Below, piece by piece: positions 12,201 to 27,200 of a stretch of DNA of 60,000 bases. The position numbers were made by a program, and so were the translations under genes. A model generated the notes under the pieces. It was not told the origin of the DNA, searched no databases, and saw only the letters and a program-made list of their open reading frames with translations. How positions within the stretch are numbered: the stretch's first letter is position 1; each line of letters starts with the position of its first letter. Source of the DNA: Branchiostoma floridae (lineage: Eukaryota > Chordata > Leptocardii > Amphioxiformes > Branchiostomatidae); NCBI RefSeq assembly GCF_000003815.2, contig NC_049985.1:11587699-11647698 (forward strand), written 5' to 3'.

Positions 12201-15200
12201 NNNNNNNNNNNNNNNNNNNNNNNNNNNNNNNNNNNNNNNNNNNNNNNNNNNNNNNNNNNNNNNNAGCTGTGGATGTGTAAAAACACTGCCTGTTCAAGAT
12301 ATCTTAGGCTGCCTTATTACTGAACCATCAGTGACATACAATGTACCAGTATCTGTCCCATTACAATTATATACATGCAATGGATGCAGCATTACTACAC
12401 TAATATAATGGGTTGTTATAAAGGTTGACTTGAGCAGAAATGTGAACTGTACAAATCTCATCTGGTTCAAGAAGGGTACAACCTACCAGAAACAGTTATA
12501 AGGAATCCTTACCTGCTAAGATTCACATACAATCTGCATAAAATAGTACATTCACAACTCAAATCACTTTTGTACAAAGGAAAAATTGAGGAGCATAGGC
12601 GTAGTATTATGTTTATCAAGGGAAACAGGATATACATGTAACTATATTATCAAGTGTTAGCTTACCCAAACATTTGGTACTCCTAAGGGAAGACCTGAAG
12701 GGGAACATTCATTAGCACCTAGGAGGGTAGATTTATTGATGTATATAAGGTACAAAGGATTGCAGGGGTTATACAAGTCTTGCAACATGCGAGTTGGTAA
12801 GTTGGAGGGTTAAGACACAAAGTGGGAAACAAAAGTCTTGTTAGAGAGAATAGTGGGTAATTCCAGTTCAACAACAGCCTGCACTTCTGACATGGAGTGC
12901 TAGGTGTCACTAATGTACTAAGTCATCTCAGCATTGTTCACTGAAGAAGCAAAAACATTTAAATATCTGCTGTAGTCTATTAGTCAAATGTCTCTTCTTT
13001 CAACAGGTTGGACACTGACGTAGGGTTTTGTTGGAGTCTTGTACCTTCAAATTTGTTTGTAAAGCGTTGACTTTCTCTTTTTTTCAACAGGTTGGACACT
13101 GAAGTAGAGTTTTGTTGGGGTCCCGTACCTTTATAAGCAGCTCGTAGCGAGGAATCCTCTGTACTGGTTTGATCATCAGGTCAGCCAGGCCCTGCTTCTC
13201 CTTGTTCTCACGGACACATTGCTGAAACAGATTCAATGCCGAACTTAACTGTCCACACGTGAAACAATAGAGAACACTGAACCTGAGGCTAAAGCCTGCA
13301 CAACTTATTTCTAGGAAAAAAGATGACAAATTCATATATGCAACAGAAATTTCATTGTCATACACAAGTAGTCCTTCCACCTTATGCTAATAGTAGACTT
13401 AAAACTACACTCTGTAGCTTTTTCATAAGTCCCATAAACAAAGATTCACTGCATGATGCAACACTTTCAACTTCAAGTTCAAGCGACATTTCTGATTCCA
13501 TAGACTTGAGAATATACTAGGTGGAACAGCAATGATTTTTGCTAGATAATGTCTATTGCAGTGGGAAGACCTCTAGACTATGCCAGTATCATTTAACAGT
13601 ACTTGAATCATTTTGACATCTTGTGTTGTGTACTGCAATCTTACCAAATTTACTAGAGCTCCCACAGCTGATAATATATCATTACACTTCCCAATAAGAG
13701 GGATATCTCAAGCCAAAGAAAGACTTAGACTTTAGCTTACCTCTAAAAACTTGCTGAAGACAGGCTTGGCCTGCTCGGCCATCCGTACAGCTGCCTTTGC
13801 CGTCAAGAAGTTGTTGATGTAGGCTCTGTACGACTCCACCAACAAGTCTTTGGTGAACTGATATCAAAACAAACTCAACATATCAGTCTCCGGTGATATT
13901 AGTAAACACTGATCACATTCATCGACAGGAACACTTTGACAGATTACTTCAAGTCTAATTTTAGATGTCTCCACAAGTTAGTCTACTATGTGGATTAATT
14001 AGAGTTTGAGACACCCACTCAATTCTTTACTATTTAGGCATGCAGCCAAGTGTTCAGTAATGTGCTGGAATGATGCGTACTGTGTTGACGATGATGTCCC
14101 CTATCTTCTGCCTGGGGTGCCATGAGCGGGTGCGGTTAGTGATCTGCTCCAGGAAGTGCTGATGGTGCTCCAGGATCTCCGGAATCTGGTAGAAGATCTT
14201 GTCCACCAGCTCCGACTCGCAGATTCCCGCATTTTCTGGCCTCTTCAGTGGCTTCAGGTACCCCTAGAATTTTCGAGGCAACGTTAGTGTGTCAAAACTG
14301 ACCTGAAAGTGAGTAAATATCTTTCTTTTGATTCGCTATGACTTGAATCCTCTGAGAAGAAAAGAAGACTTGGCTTCCTCTAGATATTCAGCTGTACCCC
14401 CCTCCCCCTTAGGAAAAGGTGAAGGTAAGCTTTAAGTATGGTACGTACATGTCATCGCTCCTGGAAGCTTGTGGCCCATACATGTCATCACGCACCACAT
14501 AGCTTCCCAGTAAAAACGTCATTACACATTAAGTGCTTGCAAAATGGCATCGTTGGCAATTTTCTGTACATGATCTACCTCGCCAATTAAATCAATTTCT
14601 CGCTTTTCTTGAGTAATTCTACCGTCCATGTCTCCTTACAGATTCCTACCCTCCTGGTTGGGTCACCAATGCCATGGAATAGAGGGAGTGATGACAAATT
14701 GTTTCCGAGCTACAACAAAGTGTGCCATTCAAAAAGGGGGACCAAGCCGTATCTTTTCTGTAGGCCAAATCTGTATCAACAAGCTGATATGATAATCCTG
14801 TTATCTCCGTTAAGAAAACTGTAATATTAAATAATAATACATGTAGATGTCTAGGTGTCATTTACAGTTAAATACAATGTACTCTTATCTCTGAACATGT
14901 AAGAAACCATACTTGGTTGACCCTTTCTCTATATAACATATGTATATGGCAAGGAAAACTAGAGCATCTAGACCTGGATTCATCTTACACAATAATCTCG
15001 TTACTGTCAAATGCAACAATTGATGTTAGCAACTGTGAAGAGGAAAACATAATCTGTAGCCAGTGTAGGGCTTCACTGTACTAAAAAGAATGTGATTTTT
15101 TCTGCTAGCTTATTTGTGTCCACATTTTTATTTACTACTTACTAGGATGAATGTATATACTCTAATTTTACAGTATATCAGAAGCGGTAGGCAATGCACT

Positions 15201-18200
15201 CTCACAAGCCAGACTTTCAACCATTACTTTATAATTGTGCCTATATTTCTGGCTGGATGCCCTAAAAGACTTGTGTACAGTAAGTTCCCTGAAGGTTGGA
15301 ATGTAAGTTCTGTTATAGCATCTAATTGGGGGCAATCTGTGACATGTTTACTTTTAACTCCTGAAGTGTAAATGACAGGATGGACAGGTGTAGAACTGAG
15401 CTGAGCATACAACTCATCAAGTTTGACATACAACAAAGATGCTGATTTTCCACATCTGGGTACTATTACTACACAGATCTTCAAAATACAAAATGATGGG
15501 CTTTTTATTTTCTTTGAAAACTAGAAATAAAAAACTAACATCAATAACAATTCTTGTGGAACACTTCTGCTTAAAATGACACATTTAAGCCCAAAAAAAT
15601 TAATCTTAAAAAATCTCAACAGGCAAGAATTAACTCTACCAGTGCACCACATGAAGAAAGGTAAAATAGACCAGTCCAACAATACTTCCGCTAAAAAATG
15701 GATTTTGAATCATCACCCATGCATCCAAAATTGAATTTTCAAAACAATCCCCTCTCCATGCAAGAACAGACTCTTCCTGTGAGCAGTCCCAAACTACTTC
15801 CGCTAAAATATGACTTTGACATAATCACCAAAGTCCAAAAATGAATTTAAAATGAAGGAGCTAACGCATTTTGAAGATTTGACAGGAGAAAGAAAAAGAA
15901 GAAAGAAGAAACATTACGAATATGTAATATCTTTCACCATACCTGTGGTATGGCTGAAATAAAAATATAACACTTATAATAATTTATGGGAGATAGCTTC
16001 ATTCAGAGGCTTCAATTGAAAGGATTGCTTTTTGTCAAAATTTATCGTGTTGAAAGTAAAACAATTTTTTGTTGTCTTGCATATAAACTGATTTCTATCA
16101 ATGGTTTTAATCAATGATAAAGTTCAATGCTATGATGAAATGTGGCACGAAAAGCATGCGAAGCACTTTCATCACTTACACTGTTGGAAATGAAAAGGGT
16201 GGGTGGGTTGCTCTTCCTAACACAGGGCAGTGGTGCAAAGAAATTGCAAAATTAAGCATTTTGTTGTACTGTACATGTACTTGTATATGCCAAAAATGTT
16301 AGTGACTCCATGTGCGCATTTGTCCAGGGCACTCCAATACCAAATTTGCTTGTAAAACCAGGGTACAGGATAGAAAAATTTACTTTTTTGTAAAAAAAAA
16401 TACAGTACAACAAAATTTAGCATTTTGTTGTACTGTATGCTAAAACTGTTATTAAATCTATGTGGGCATATGATCAAGGCACCTCTGTGTGAAATTTCAG
16501 GTCATCCGGTTGTAATATCAGGGCACAGGGGTCCAACATATACAATTTTGGTCTAAAAACGACAAAAAAATACAAAATCATTTTTAGGGGCAGATATAAA
16601 AGAAAACTAGGAGGCTCATTATCGAAATTGACCTTCCTTTCTGTGTCCCCTACCTATCAACAAAATATCATTAGCATTCATCAAGAACATCTTGAGTTAT
16701 CTTGCATACAGACAAACGCACTTACATACAAAGCCAGCTACAGCACCATAGGTAAAAGCTAGCAAAACCATTCTCGCACATGACAATCCTTTACACAACT
16801 GCTACACTCCTACCAAATATCGTAGAAATCGCCCAGCTGCATTTTGACTTATGCTTCCCGAAACAAACCTCGAAAAAATACAAAGCTTGCTGCTGTACCA
16901 TAGGAAAACGACAGGTAAACCATTTTCAAACTAGGCATGCCTCTTGACAACCGCTACACACCTACAAAAAATCAAAAAGTTCCATCCACAATTTCTCGAC
17001 TTATATGTTGTTGACCTACATACAGACCCAAGTCGGCAAAATCATACTCTATCGCCATTGGCGAAAAGAATGAAGTAAAAAAACTGGGGGTACTGGCCCA
17101 CTCTACCCTTGTGCCAAATTTCAAGTCATTCGGATCAGCAAGATAATGCATTTTGAACACTTGACAGGACAAAGAAGAAGAAGAAACATTACGAAATACA
17201 ATATATTTTACCATAGATCTACCTATGGTATGGCTGAAATATAAACTGAAGACATACCAGGATGAACAAAAACACACAGACTGAAAATAATACCTCCATT
17301 TTCAAGAAGGTAACCAAACTATATTTTGAGCCAAGTTTAGGAGACTTGTATTGGAGATACTTAAATAGTACAAGATGAATATCAAACAATTTTGTACTTG
17401 TAATTGTTGTCCTAAATATCACATTCAAAGGTTACCATATACATATGCTACAAACTCTGCTTTCAAGTTCAACCATCTTGCGTGTTTTCGGCGGATTGGG
17501 AGGAACAACGTACANNNNNNNNNNNNNNNNNNNNNNNNNNNNNNNNNNNNNNNNNNNNNNNNNNNNNNNNNNNNNNNNNNNNNNNNNNNNNNNNNNNNNN
17601 NNNNNNNNNNNNNNAAATAGTAGACTGCTGACGCACATAAGGTGGCACCATTCCCGAAAACCACAGCTGCAGGGGCAAGAATGTACCCTAACCTCATAAA
17701 ACCCACTGATAAGCATTTACTTTCCACCTTCAACAACTAAAGCCATAGTTACCAGATGGCTGATCCACAAACAAGAAAAATTCATCAATCACAAAGTTTT
17801 GTTCCATGTCTTCCTAAACGTTTTCCCAAAACTTAAAAATTCAGAAAATGTTTTTCTCAAAAGACTCCTTGTAAACTGGAGTAGGTTTCTTATCAGTCAA
17901 TGACCTTTCACTGTCTTGGTTTTATCAGGGAGAAGGTACTTAAGGGCAGGTCCACAATTCTAAGAGGGGGTGTACTAAATTTTTCATCCTCTGTCCCCCA
18001 CAAATAAGTGCAGTGTTGGTATGACCCTCAAGCACCTATAATTGTGGTTTAGTAAATAATCATTGTTGTTGTTGTTGTCAATTTTGAGAATTGTTTGTGG
18101 CATGTTAAATTCGTATTGATGAGAAAGTGTTTATATCATGTATTTGTGATACAGACCTGTCTTCAAAACTCTTGTTTACCCAAAAACATCCCAAACATTT

Positions 18201-21200
18201 AGATAACATATGGTTACATAATGTGTGGTTATATAACAAACAACACAAGACTTGCCGTCAGCACTCTGTGTCTACTACAGAAGGCAGGGTGCAAAACAGA
18301 TTAATTACAATTTACACCTCTCTACGTCTTACATTCTAGCTCTTGGCATCTTACCCTTACATAAGGCATCTTGCAAGATCTCCTTAAGTTTATGTTGATG
18401 AGCTGATAAACACTTAAGACAGTCCCACAACTATCACAGGTGACCCGGATTACAACGTAAGGTAAACAATTTGCCTTAAGATTGGGAAGGAAGGCCCCTT
18501 CTGCTTTGCAAGCAGTCTAGAAGTCGGGATTGTATTTTTACAATGGACAGCTAACTTGCTTGTACTGTGAGTGTCAAAGTTAATCTTAACACTTAACTTG
18601 ATAGAACACATGGGTGAAGAAGTGGTGCGAAGTATACACAGCTAGCCAAGCAGGGCTCTCTCCAGCTCTATTATTAGTGTCCACCCTCTCCCTTTGACAC
18701 AGCGTAATTCCATGTTGATGGCAAGAAGATTTTAAGGGACCAGAAATAAATTCTGAACTTCTTAACCCTACAAATGATATCTAGTTCATTTTGAAAATTT
18801 TGAATCGTTTCAAATGTCATGATGTTTCAGTTTGTGTCCATCAGGGAGTGAATGAAATTATTGTTTCTTCCAAACCACAAAATTATGTCAATGGATGAAC
18901 AAAGGAAAGAGCCCTGTATACGTAGCCATGAGTCTTTTCTTACCTCAATCAATGCTTGCAGACCATCTACATACGAACGTTCCGTCTCCAGGAGATTCTG
19001 CGCCACATGCTTTCTCATGTCCTGAAATAAGAGTGAATACAATTTTAGCATAAACACAAAGGTGTGGACATTCCATAAAGAGTTAACCCTGGCAATCAGG
19101 TACTACAATAGTTTGTCATTCTCATAAACCAGTGATTTCAAAACATTTAAAATAGACCGGTTGACACGGTCGTCATCATATATCAGACAACTTACGTATA
19201 ATTACGTACAATAATGCTACATTGAGGAGAAATCTAAAAGTCAAACAAGACACTAAACTTTAATACAAGCAAAAATCATGAGGTCCTGAGGTTCATGCTA
19301 GAGGTCCTGGCTTAAGTTAAGGATTGTGAATTTTGAGTACATGCCAAGGCATTTTCGCAACCTGTTAAGAACATTATTCCACAAAGGCAAGCACTACTTC
19401 TGTCAACATCACTGCTCTAAATTGGTGCTGGTTTACAGACAATTCAGCACAGATACAGTCTACATACTGTACTTTCTCTAATAAGGGTGTACAATGTTAG
19501 ATAGTACTGCTCTAAGGAGCAGTATCAAAGGACCAAATGAGCACTTATTGGCAGTTAATTAAGTTTCAAGTCAAACTTAGCATACAACATTCATTAAAAT
19601 GTTCTGGAAGGTATTTCTGGAAAAAACATAGAGAATTTGACAAAAGCAACATACAAATATACGAGTTGAGTTACATGAAAACAGAAATTCTCATTAATGT
19701 CAATTTTCTCATGTCTGAGTTACTAGGTGCTGTAAGGAGTGTACATGTAAATACTGAAAACTATATCACAGTAAATGCCGAAGGGAAATTAATTGGTTGA
19801 GCCTGAGAGTTGTGTTGGCTGATAAACATTTGTAGGATCTTGAATGGTTCTCGTTGAAAGTCAACTATAAGTATATCTATGTTATGACTAGGGAACCTGC
19901 AATGAATATAAAAGGTAACTTTGTAAGTATTGTCTACCATGAGGCTGGAAATTTCTTTTTAGTTTAACTTGAAGTTCAAACCTTAGAAAATATCAGATAA
20001 GTTCAAACTTGTATATACATGTAGCACCTTACACATGCAGATTTATAGGTCTGACACTTTGGGATAAACTAACTACAACAGCCCCTGTGACCCCTTGTGG
20101 AGACGCCCTTTAATTTATGATTTTCTTCCAATTATATACTGTATATGTGCATGAAAAGCTGCTAACTTAGCAGGTTTAAAACATCACACTTCCCCTCTTC
20201 ATACGGTTCATTTCTTGTGTTGTCAATTCTCAACTAATTTATGTCGTTATGTCCGAACTTATCTTTGAACATGTCATTTTAATCCTTATTCTGCAAGCCA
20301 GAAATTTCTTGGTGAGGGTCGAGGCAAAACTGACTAGCTCGAGATTGTGAACAGGAAAGGTTTATCAGTTTCTAATGAGAGCTGGGACAATGAGCTATTA
20401 TTTCTAGGCTATCTTGAAATGAAAGAAAACTTGAGAGAGTGGCATGTATGTTTTTCTTAGTCAAAAAAGGGAACTATTTCAATCATCCTCAGCGCTGGTG
20501 AAAGTGTGTGTATACAGTTTCTGCGATCATTATCACTATGATTATGTAACTAAGGAAAAGCATTACATAACAGATACAGAGCACAGTCCTTCCTCCAGAT
20601 GTTGCAGTACATGTATTACAAGAATGAACTAGTAACTTGCACTTTGAAAGTGAGCTGCTAGGGGCCCAAAATTTAACACCGGGGATAAAATGTCAAAAAG
20701 TAGGTATTCCAAAATTATATCAAGTTGCCTATCAATAAGTAACTGCTTTTTGTCATATCTTATTACCTGTATGTCTAAAGTTCATCACCATTCCGTGGAT
20801 AGAATATCTTAAATACTTGGCAAACCCGGCATATAGAAAATTATGAATATCAACCTCATGAATGATACATAAAAAAATTCAACCAACTAATCAACAATTT
20901 CTGGAAAAAACACAACCCTGCCCATGTTCCAAAGTTAAGTACACAATCACTCTTTCTAGGATAGCTAATATTAATAAGCTATGATTTAACTTTTCAGAAA
21001 ATTTAATTATTCATCCGAAAATACTAACCTAACTAAGCCTTTACTGGCTTTTGGCCAAAGGTTTCATTTTTTTCATGTAACTTTGTGTATAAATGTGTAC
21101 ATTTTTCTCTTGGCTTGCATAGTTCCCATACTTCAGAGTGTGTTATTGTAAGTATTCCATGGGGGCTGTTCGTCCTTGTCAGTAAAAGTAGACTGAGCTC

Positions 21201-24200
21201 TCTGTTTGGATTGGGTCTGGATTAAAATTCTACAGATAGTGGCTACTTGTAGCTACTTGCAGCATTCCCAACATGGGGTTAGCACTCACTATATAGCTAC
21301 ATACTGTAGCAGATTATTTTGTACTTTTAGAATGTTGTCCTTCATAGTGTAAGACGGGGAGTGAAAAGTCACTATACATTACTTCCTTGGTTCATGGACA
21401 TCTTAAAGTTGAATTACTTAAATTAAAAGTTAATGTCAACATGAAAACAAGAGGGCTTGCTGAGTCTGCTTAAATCTTTAAAATTAAATACATAATCACT
21501 ACCTGAAACTACTTTTGTATGTGTATGTGTGTACATGTTATTTTCCATACATTGTACCTGTTGCAATTGTTGTGCAATAAACTTAACTTGACTTGTATGA
21601 GTATATACATGTATGTGCATGTGAATTTGTATGCATATGTCACAGGGGAGATTGGAATCCAGGGGGATTCGGAATCCTCTTAGGGGAGATTGGAATTCCA
21701 ATCTCCCCTAGAGGAGATCAGAATTCCAATCTCCCCTAGGGGAATCTGGAATCCTCCTAGGGGAGATTGGAATTCCAATCTCCCCTAGGGGAGATTGGAA
21801 TTCTTCTGGTGTTCTACTGGAATTCCAATCTCTCCTAGGAGAATCCAGAATTCTCCTAGGAGAGATTGGAATTCTACCAGGACAATCTTTGAATCTACCA
21901 GGAGTGGATTCAAAGTTTCAAACAATGCAACAAAGGATTTATAATTATTTCTAAGAATAAATGATATCTTATGCTTTATATCTAACACTTATTTTTCTGA
22001 CAATTAAAGGTTAAGAATACTTCTCTATAGTGTACAATAGCACCTTATCCTATACTATAGCTCATTAAACATCACATTTTCAAACATTTAGTAATAGAGG
22101 AGAATCCAGAATTCTACCAGGACAATCTTTGATTTTACCAATAATCAGAATGGATGAAATTGTTTTGGAAAGTAGACTGAATCATTTGAGTCACTAACTC
22201 ATAATGATATAATGGTATGCAAATGTTACCAATATGTAAATTAGCTACATTTGCATATGTCATTATAAGTTAGTGACTCCATACTTTAGAGGTCATTTTC
22301 CAATCGAAGCCAGTTCAAAATTTGACAAAATTAACAGCATAAAGTAGAATTCCAATTTCCCCTAGGGGAGATTAGAATTCCAATCTCCCCTAAGGGGATT
22401 CGGAATCCTCCTAGGGGAGATTGGAATTCTGATCTCCCCTAGGGGAGATTGGAATTCCAATCTCCCCTAGGAGGAGATCAGAATTCCAATCTCCCCTTTA
22501 GGAGAATCTGGAATCCTCCTAGGGGAGATTCGGAATTTCCAATCTTCCCCTTCAGGGGAGATTAGAATTCTTCTGGAGTTCTACTGGGATTCCAATCTCT
22601 CCTAGGAGAGATTGGAATTCTACCAGGATAATCTTTGAATCTACCATGAATGGATTCAAAGTTTCAAACAATGCAACAAAGGATTTATAATTATTTCTAA
22701 GAATAAATCATCATCTTATGCTTTATATCTAANNNNNNNNNNNNNNNNNNNNNNNNNNNNNNNNNNNNNNNNNNNNNNNNNNNNNNNNNNNNNNNNNNNN
22801 NNNNNNNNNNNNNNNNNNNNNNNNNNNNNNNNNNNNNNNNNNNNNNNNNNNNNNNNNNNNNNNNNNNNNNNATCTTTCATTTTACCAATAATCAGAATGG
22901 ATGAAATTGTTTTGGAAAGTAGACTGAATCATTTGAGTCCACTAACTCATAATCATATAATGGTATGCAAATGTCACCAATATGTAAATTAGCTACATTT
23001 GCATATGTCGTTATAAGTTAATGACTCCATACTTTAGAGGTCATTTTCCAATCGAAGCCAGTTCGAAATTTGACAAAATTAACAGCATAAAGTAGAATTC
23101 CAATTTCCCCTAGGGGAGATTGGAATTCTAATCTCCCCTAGGGGAAATTGGAATTCTACTTTATGCTGTTAATTTTGTCAAATTTCGAACTGGCTTCGAT
23201 TGGAAAATGACCTCTAAAGTATGGAGTCATTAACTTATAACGACATATGCAAATGTAGCTAATTTACATATTGGTGACATTTGCATACCATTATATGATT
23301 ATGAGTTAGTGACTCAAATGATTCAGTCTACTTTCCAAAACAATTTCATCCATTCTGATTATTGGTAAAATCAAAGAATGTCCTCCTCTATTACTAAATG
23401 TTTGAAAATGTGATGTTTAATGAGCTATAGTAAAGGATAAGATGCTATTGTACACTATAGAGAAGTATTCTTAACCTTTAATTGTCAGAAAAATAAGTGT
23501 TAGATATAAAGCATAAGATATGATTTATTCTTAGAAATATTTATAAATCCTTTGTTTCATTGTTTGAAACTTTGAATCCACTCCTGGTAGATTCAAAGAT
23601 TGTCCTGGTAGAATTCCAATCTCTCCTAGGAGAATTCTGGATTCTCCTAGGAGAGATTGGAATTCCAGTAGAACACCAGAAGAATTCTAATCTCCCCTAG
23701 GGGAGATTGGAATTCCAATCTCCCCTTGGAGGATTCCAGATTCCCCTAGGGGAGATTGGAATTCTGATCTCCCCTAGGGGAGATTGGAATTCCAATCTCC
23801 CCTAGGAGGATTCCGAATCCCCCTGGATTCCAATCTCCCCTGTGACACATATATGTATTTGTATGTGAATAATACATGTATATGTATGTGCAGATGTGTA
23901 TGTGGACAAGTATGTTATGTGAAGATGTGTATGTGGGTGTGTATGTGCATGTGTATTGTGAATGTGTATGCATATGTTCGCATGTGTATTGTGGATATGG
24001 ATGTGTACATTTGTACATGTATGTGTATGTGTATGTGTATGTGTATGCGCAGCGTTCGTATGTGTATTGTATATGTATATGTTTATGAATGTATGTGTAT
24101 GAGTGCAGACTTTCTCTGTTTTCATGAACATGTTGATCTTCTAGCTGAGCAGTACTAAGATCCCATAAATCAAATCAGTATGGCCTTATATTATAATGAT

Positions 24201-27200
24201 GTAAGCAACTTCTTTCCACAGAAGTTTTGCTTTGGATCTCTTTTTACAAAGTCTCAAGCATTAACTGAAATTGAAAATGCCAGCCAGGCTTGTTTTCTTG
24301 GTTAATTTAGACTAGGATAGGCCATCTAATTCCAAACAATCCCCATGTGACCTGGATAGATTCTGGTCCTGACAGGTCACAGGTTGGAACTACAGTACTA
24401 GTATGCCATACACATGTAGGGTCACATGTACTTACATGTGTTCAAACTAGTTATCATTTGGTTGTCTTAAGGTTCCCTTTCTGCTAGATGGCCACTAAAA
24501 TTGGATTCATGTTTACTAAGATTTCATCATTGGATACAAGATGTAAAAGGATGTTTCAAAGATTGCAAAACACAAAAGTTTTGAAAATTGTCAAACATTT
24601 GGTCACTTCATGGTTGAAGACCAAGATATGTTTCAAAGATTACCTACTAGGCTACTACCTACCTACCTAGTCCCTTGGGACTAGATTACAAAACACAAAA
24701 AAATCCTTTCAAAATTGTCAATCATTTGGTCACTCCATTATTGAAGAGTATTAAGATGTAAAAGTATGATTATAAGATTAGAGTCAATTCCAAGTCACCG
24801 AGATGGTTTTGAAACAATATTTGTAATAAGTTTGAACTATTTTGAGTAAAAGAACATTCCAGTCACTCAGGTTCAAACATTTAAAAATGAAAGTTTAAAC
24901 ATGTTTGAACCTTTTTATATTTGTTGGAACATTTGGGAAAGTAATGATATAATTATCTCTTTATTTAGAACAATTTTCAAACATCTTTGTGTTTTTGTTA
25001 TTGTTCCAACATGTTCCAACATTTTGTGTCATTTTTTTCCCTCCATAAAAACTTTTATTGCCCCCATAAACAAAGTTGCTAAGCTTGGTCCTTTGTTTGG
25101 CTCTTGTATTTTTAGATTTTCTTTAGTATACAATGGTGAGTCTTTTGTGAGAAGGTGCCAGACAGACATAATTTCCTGCAATTGGCAGGGATGTGTGAAT
25201 TGCCCTCTTCCCAGCCCACTGACCCAGTTTCATCATATTGTTTCCATGTTCGAACATGTGATCACAAATGATGCATCTATGTTGGAACAGTTTAGAAACT
25301 AACAGAAATAATGTATTTGATGTTAGAAATGTTTCTAACATGTTTGAACATAGAGTCCATTCCAAGACACCGTGCGGATGTTTGTTGCCATTGTTTAGAA
25401 TTGAATTTAAAGTTTTGTAATTATATGTCTAGGACATTTGATACTTCAGAAATATTCTTAACACTGTTTCAACTTTATAAATATTTCCCTGGTCCTGTAA
25501 AACTTTGGAAATATTCATGGTGTGGAATTGGATACTTCTAATGGTTTCTAAATAATGATAACAGCATTCTACCATTATTAACCATTTTCTACCATTTTTT
25601 GTAAATGGTTCGGTGGGCTGGGAAGATAGCAATTCACACATCCTTGCAAAGTATGGTTGGGTGCCATGCAACAATGGCCCACCACAAAGGATCCACCAGT
25701 GCCCAGTAGTGAAATCTAAAAATATACAGATGCAACAATAGGGCTTATTTTTATGGGGGCAATAAACTAATTTTACCATTTGGCCAGGTTTACTATTTTT
25801 TGTAAATATTTGTAAATGTGAAATAATCACAGAGAGGTTTCACAATTATTCTAAATAAAGATATTTTTGTACAGTTACTTTCAAAATGTTTCTAAAATAT
25901 TCAAAGAAATTCAAATAAATGAGTATTTTCTTAGTCAATTTTTTGAAAATAATTTAATTATTGTGGGTTAGATATTCTTTTATTGAAAATAATTCAGACT
26001 AATTATAAATATTGCCTAAAAACCCTCATGGTGTCTTGGAATGGACTCTACTATAGAAATATTTAGAACGTCACATAGATGTTATAAATAGTACTAAATA
26101 GTTACTTATCACAGTTAGATTGTTACAAAGATTTCCAAAATGTTAGAACAAAAGGCAAGAAACACCCTCTCGGTAATATGGAATTGACTCTACAAAACAC
26201 AAAAAATGTATTACAAATTGTTCTTTATCTACAAAATTCATTGAGTGATCTGTCAAATGCTTTTTTGTCACTGAATAAAGGGCTTCAGTGACAAGGAGCA
26301 TTGAAGAGCAATTTTGCTTTGGCTCTAACAATGTTCAGGGTCATTTGCTTGTGTATTGCACATACTACAAGAGTGCTTCATTTCAGGACATCCTATCCTT
26401 CCAGGTTATGGCACATAGGACAGGATACAGGGTCCACCAACTAACCGTAATGGGAAGGGATCCAACCCTTATTCTGCCCATATATACAACAGTACTGGAC
26501 TCCGTCCAAATGTTGTTTCTTTTAGATTTCTCTGGCATGCCTCCCTGATAGCATGATTTAAACACCTAAATCTACTGCTTTTGAGTGACCAATGCAAGCT
26601 GACCTTTGGAGGAGTGAACACTTAACTGGTTTCTTACAGAGCATACAGATATCAATAGTATTTTTGGTACTTAATAACTTGATATGAATGGTTCATTCAT
26701 AGTTACACACTCATCTCTTTCAATCACCTGGTCCTGAATGATCCTTCAGAACTGTTGAGCATATCATGTTGCACCATGACTTTTTGTTCCTCTGGTCATT
26801 CAAAACTTCAACCCATTTGAGTTCAATGCACTTGAGAGTGTAAATATGAAACATCTGTGAGGGTTTAAGTAGTTAGATTAATGTAATACAAATGTTTCAT
26901 TCAAAATTTAGTCTACCTTACAAGATTGATTCAAAAGTTATAAGATATAAAAATGTATAAAAGGTTTAATTTCTTGGGGTAATGCAGTATCTACATTTTG
27001 TGTGACTGACATTAACCTTTAGTAAACTGCAGTAGACAATAGGCTACAAATTCTCATGGTTATGGTGTGATAAGTAGAAGGGTTAAGAGGTTAGAGTCAA
27101 GGGAAGGTGATTTTTTGACACTTGCACATCAAGAAAGCATGCCATAACTTTACAGGTGAGTCATTGCTTTACTCAAGTGCAGGAAACCAACTGTTAAATC

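Larger units (their letters stand above)
14264..18943. other. ARHGEF17 intron 2
   Basis: A 4.7-kb intron without exons. It holds two related repeat ends (15855-15975 and 17148-17245), a local near-duplicate around TTTTGTTGTACTGTA (about 16255 and 16420), an N gap and otherwise unremarkable AT-rich sequence. Confidence 0.75.

Noticed and set aside
23746-24158. Cys/Tyr/Val- and Thr/His-rich open frames on both strands
   Set aside because: They arise from the TATG/TGTG simple repeat next to the foldback element.
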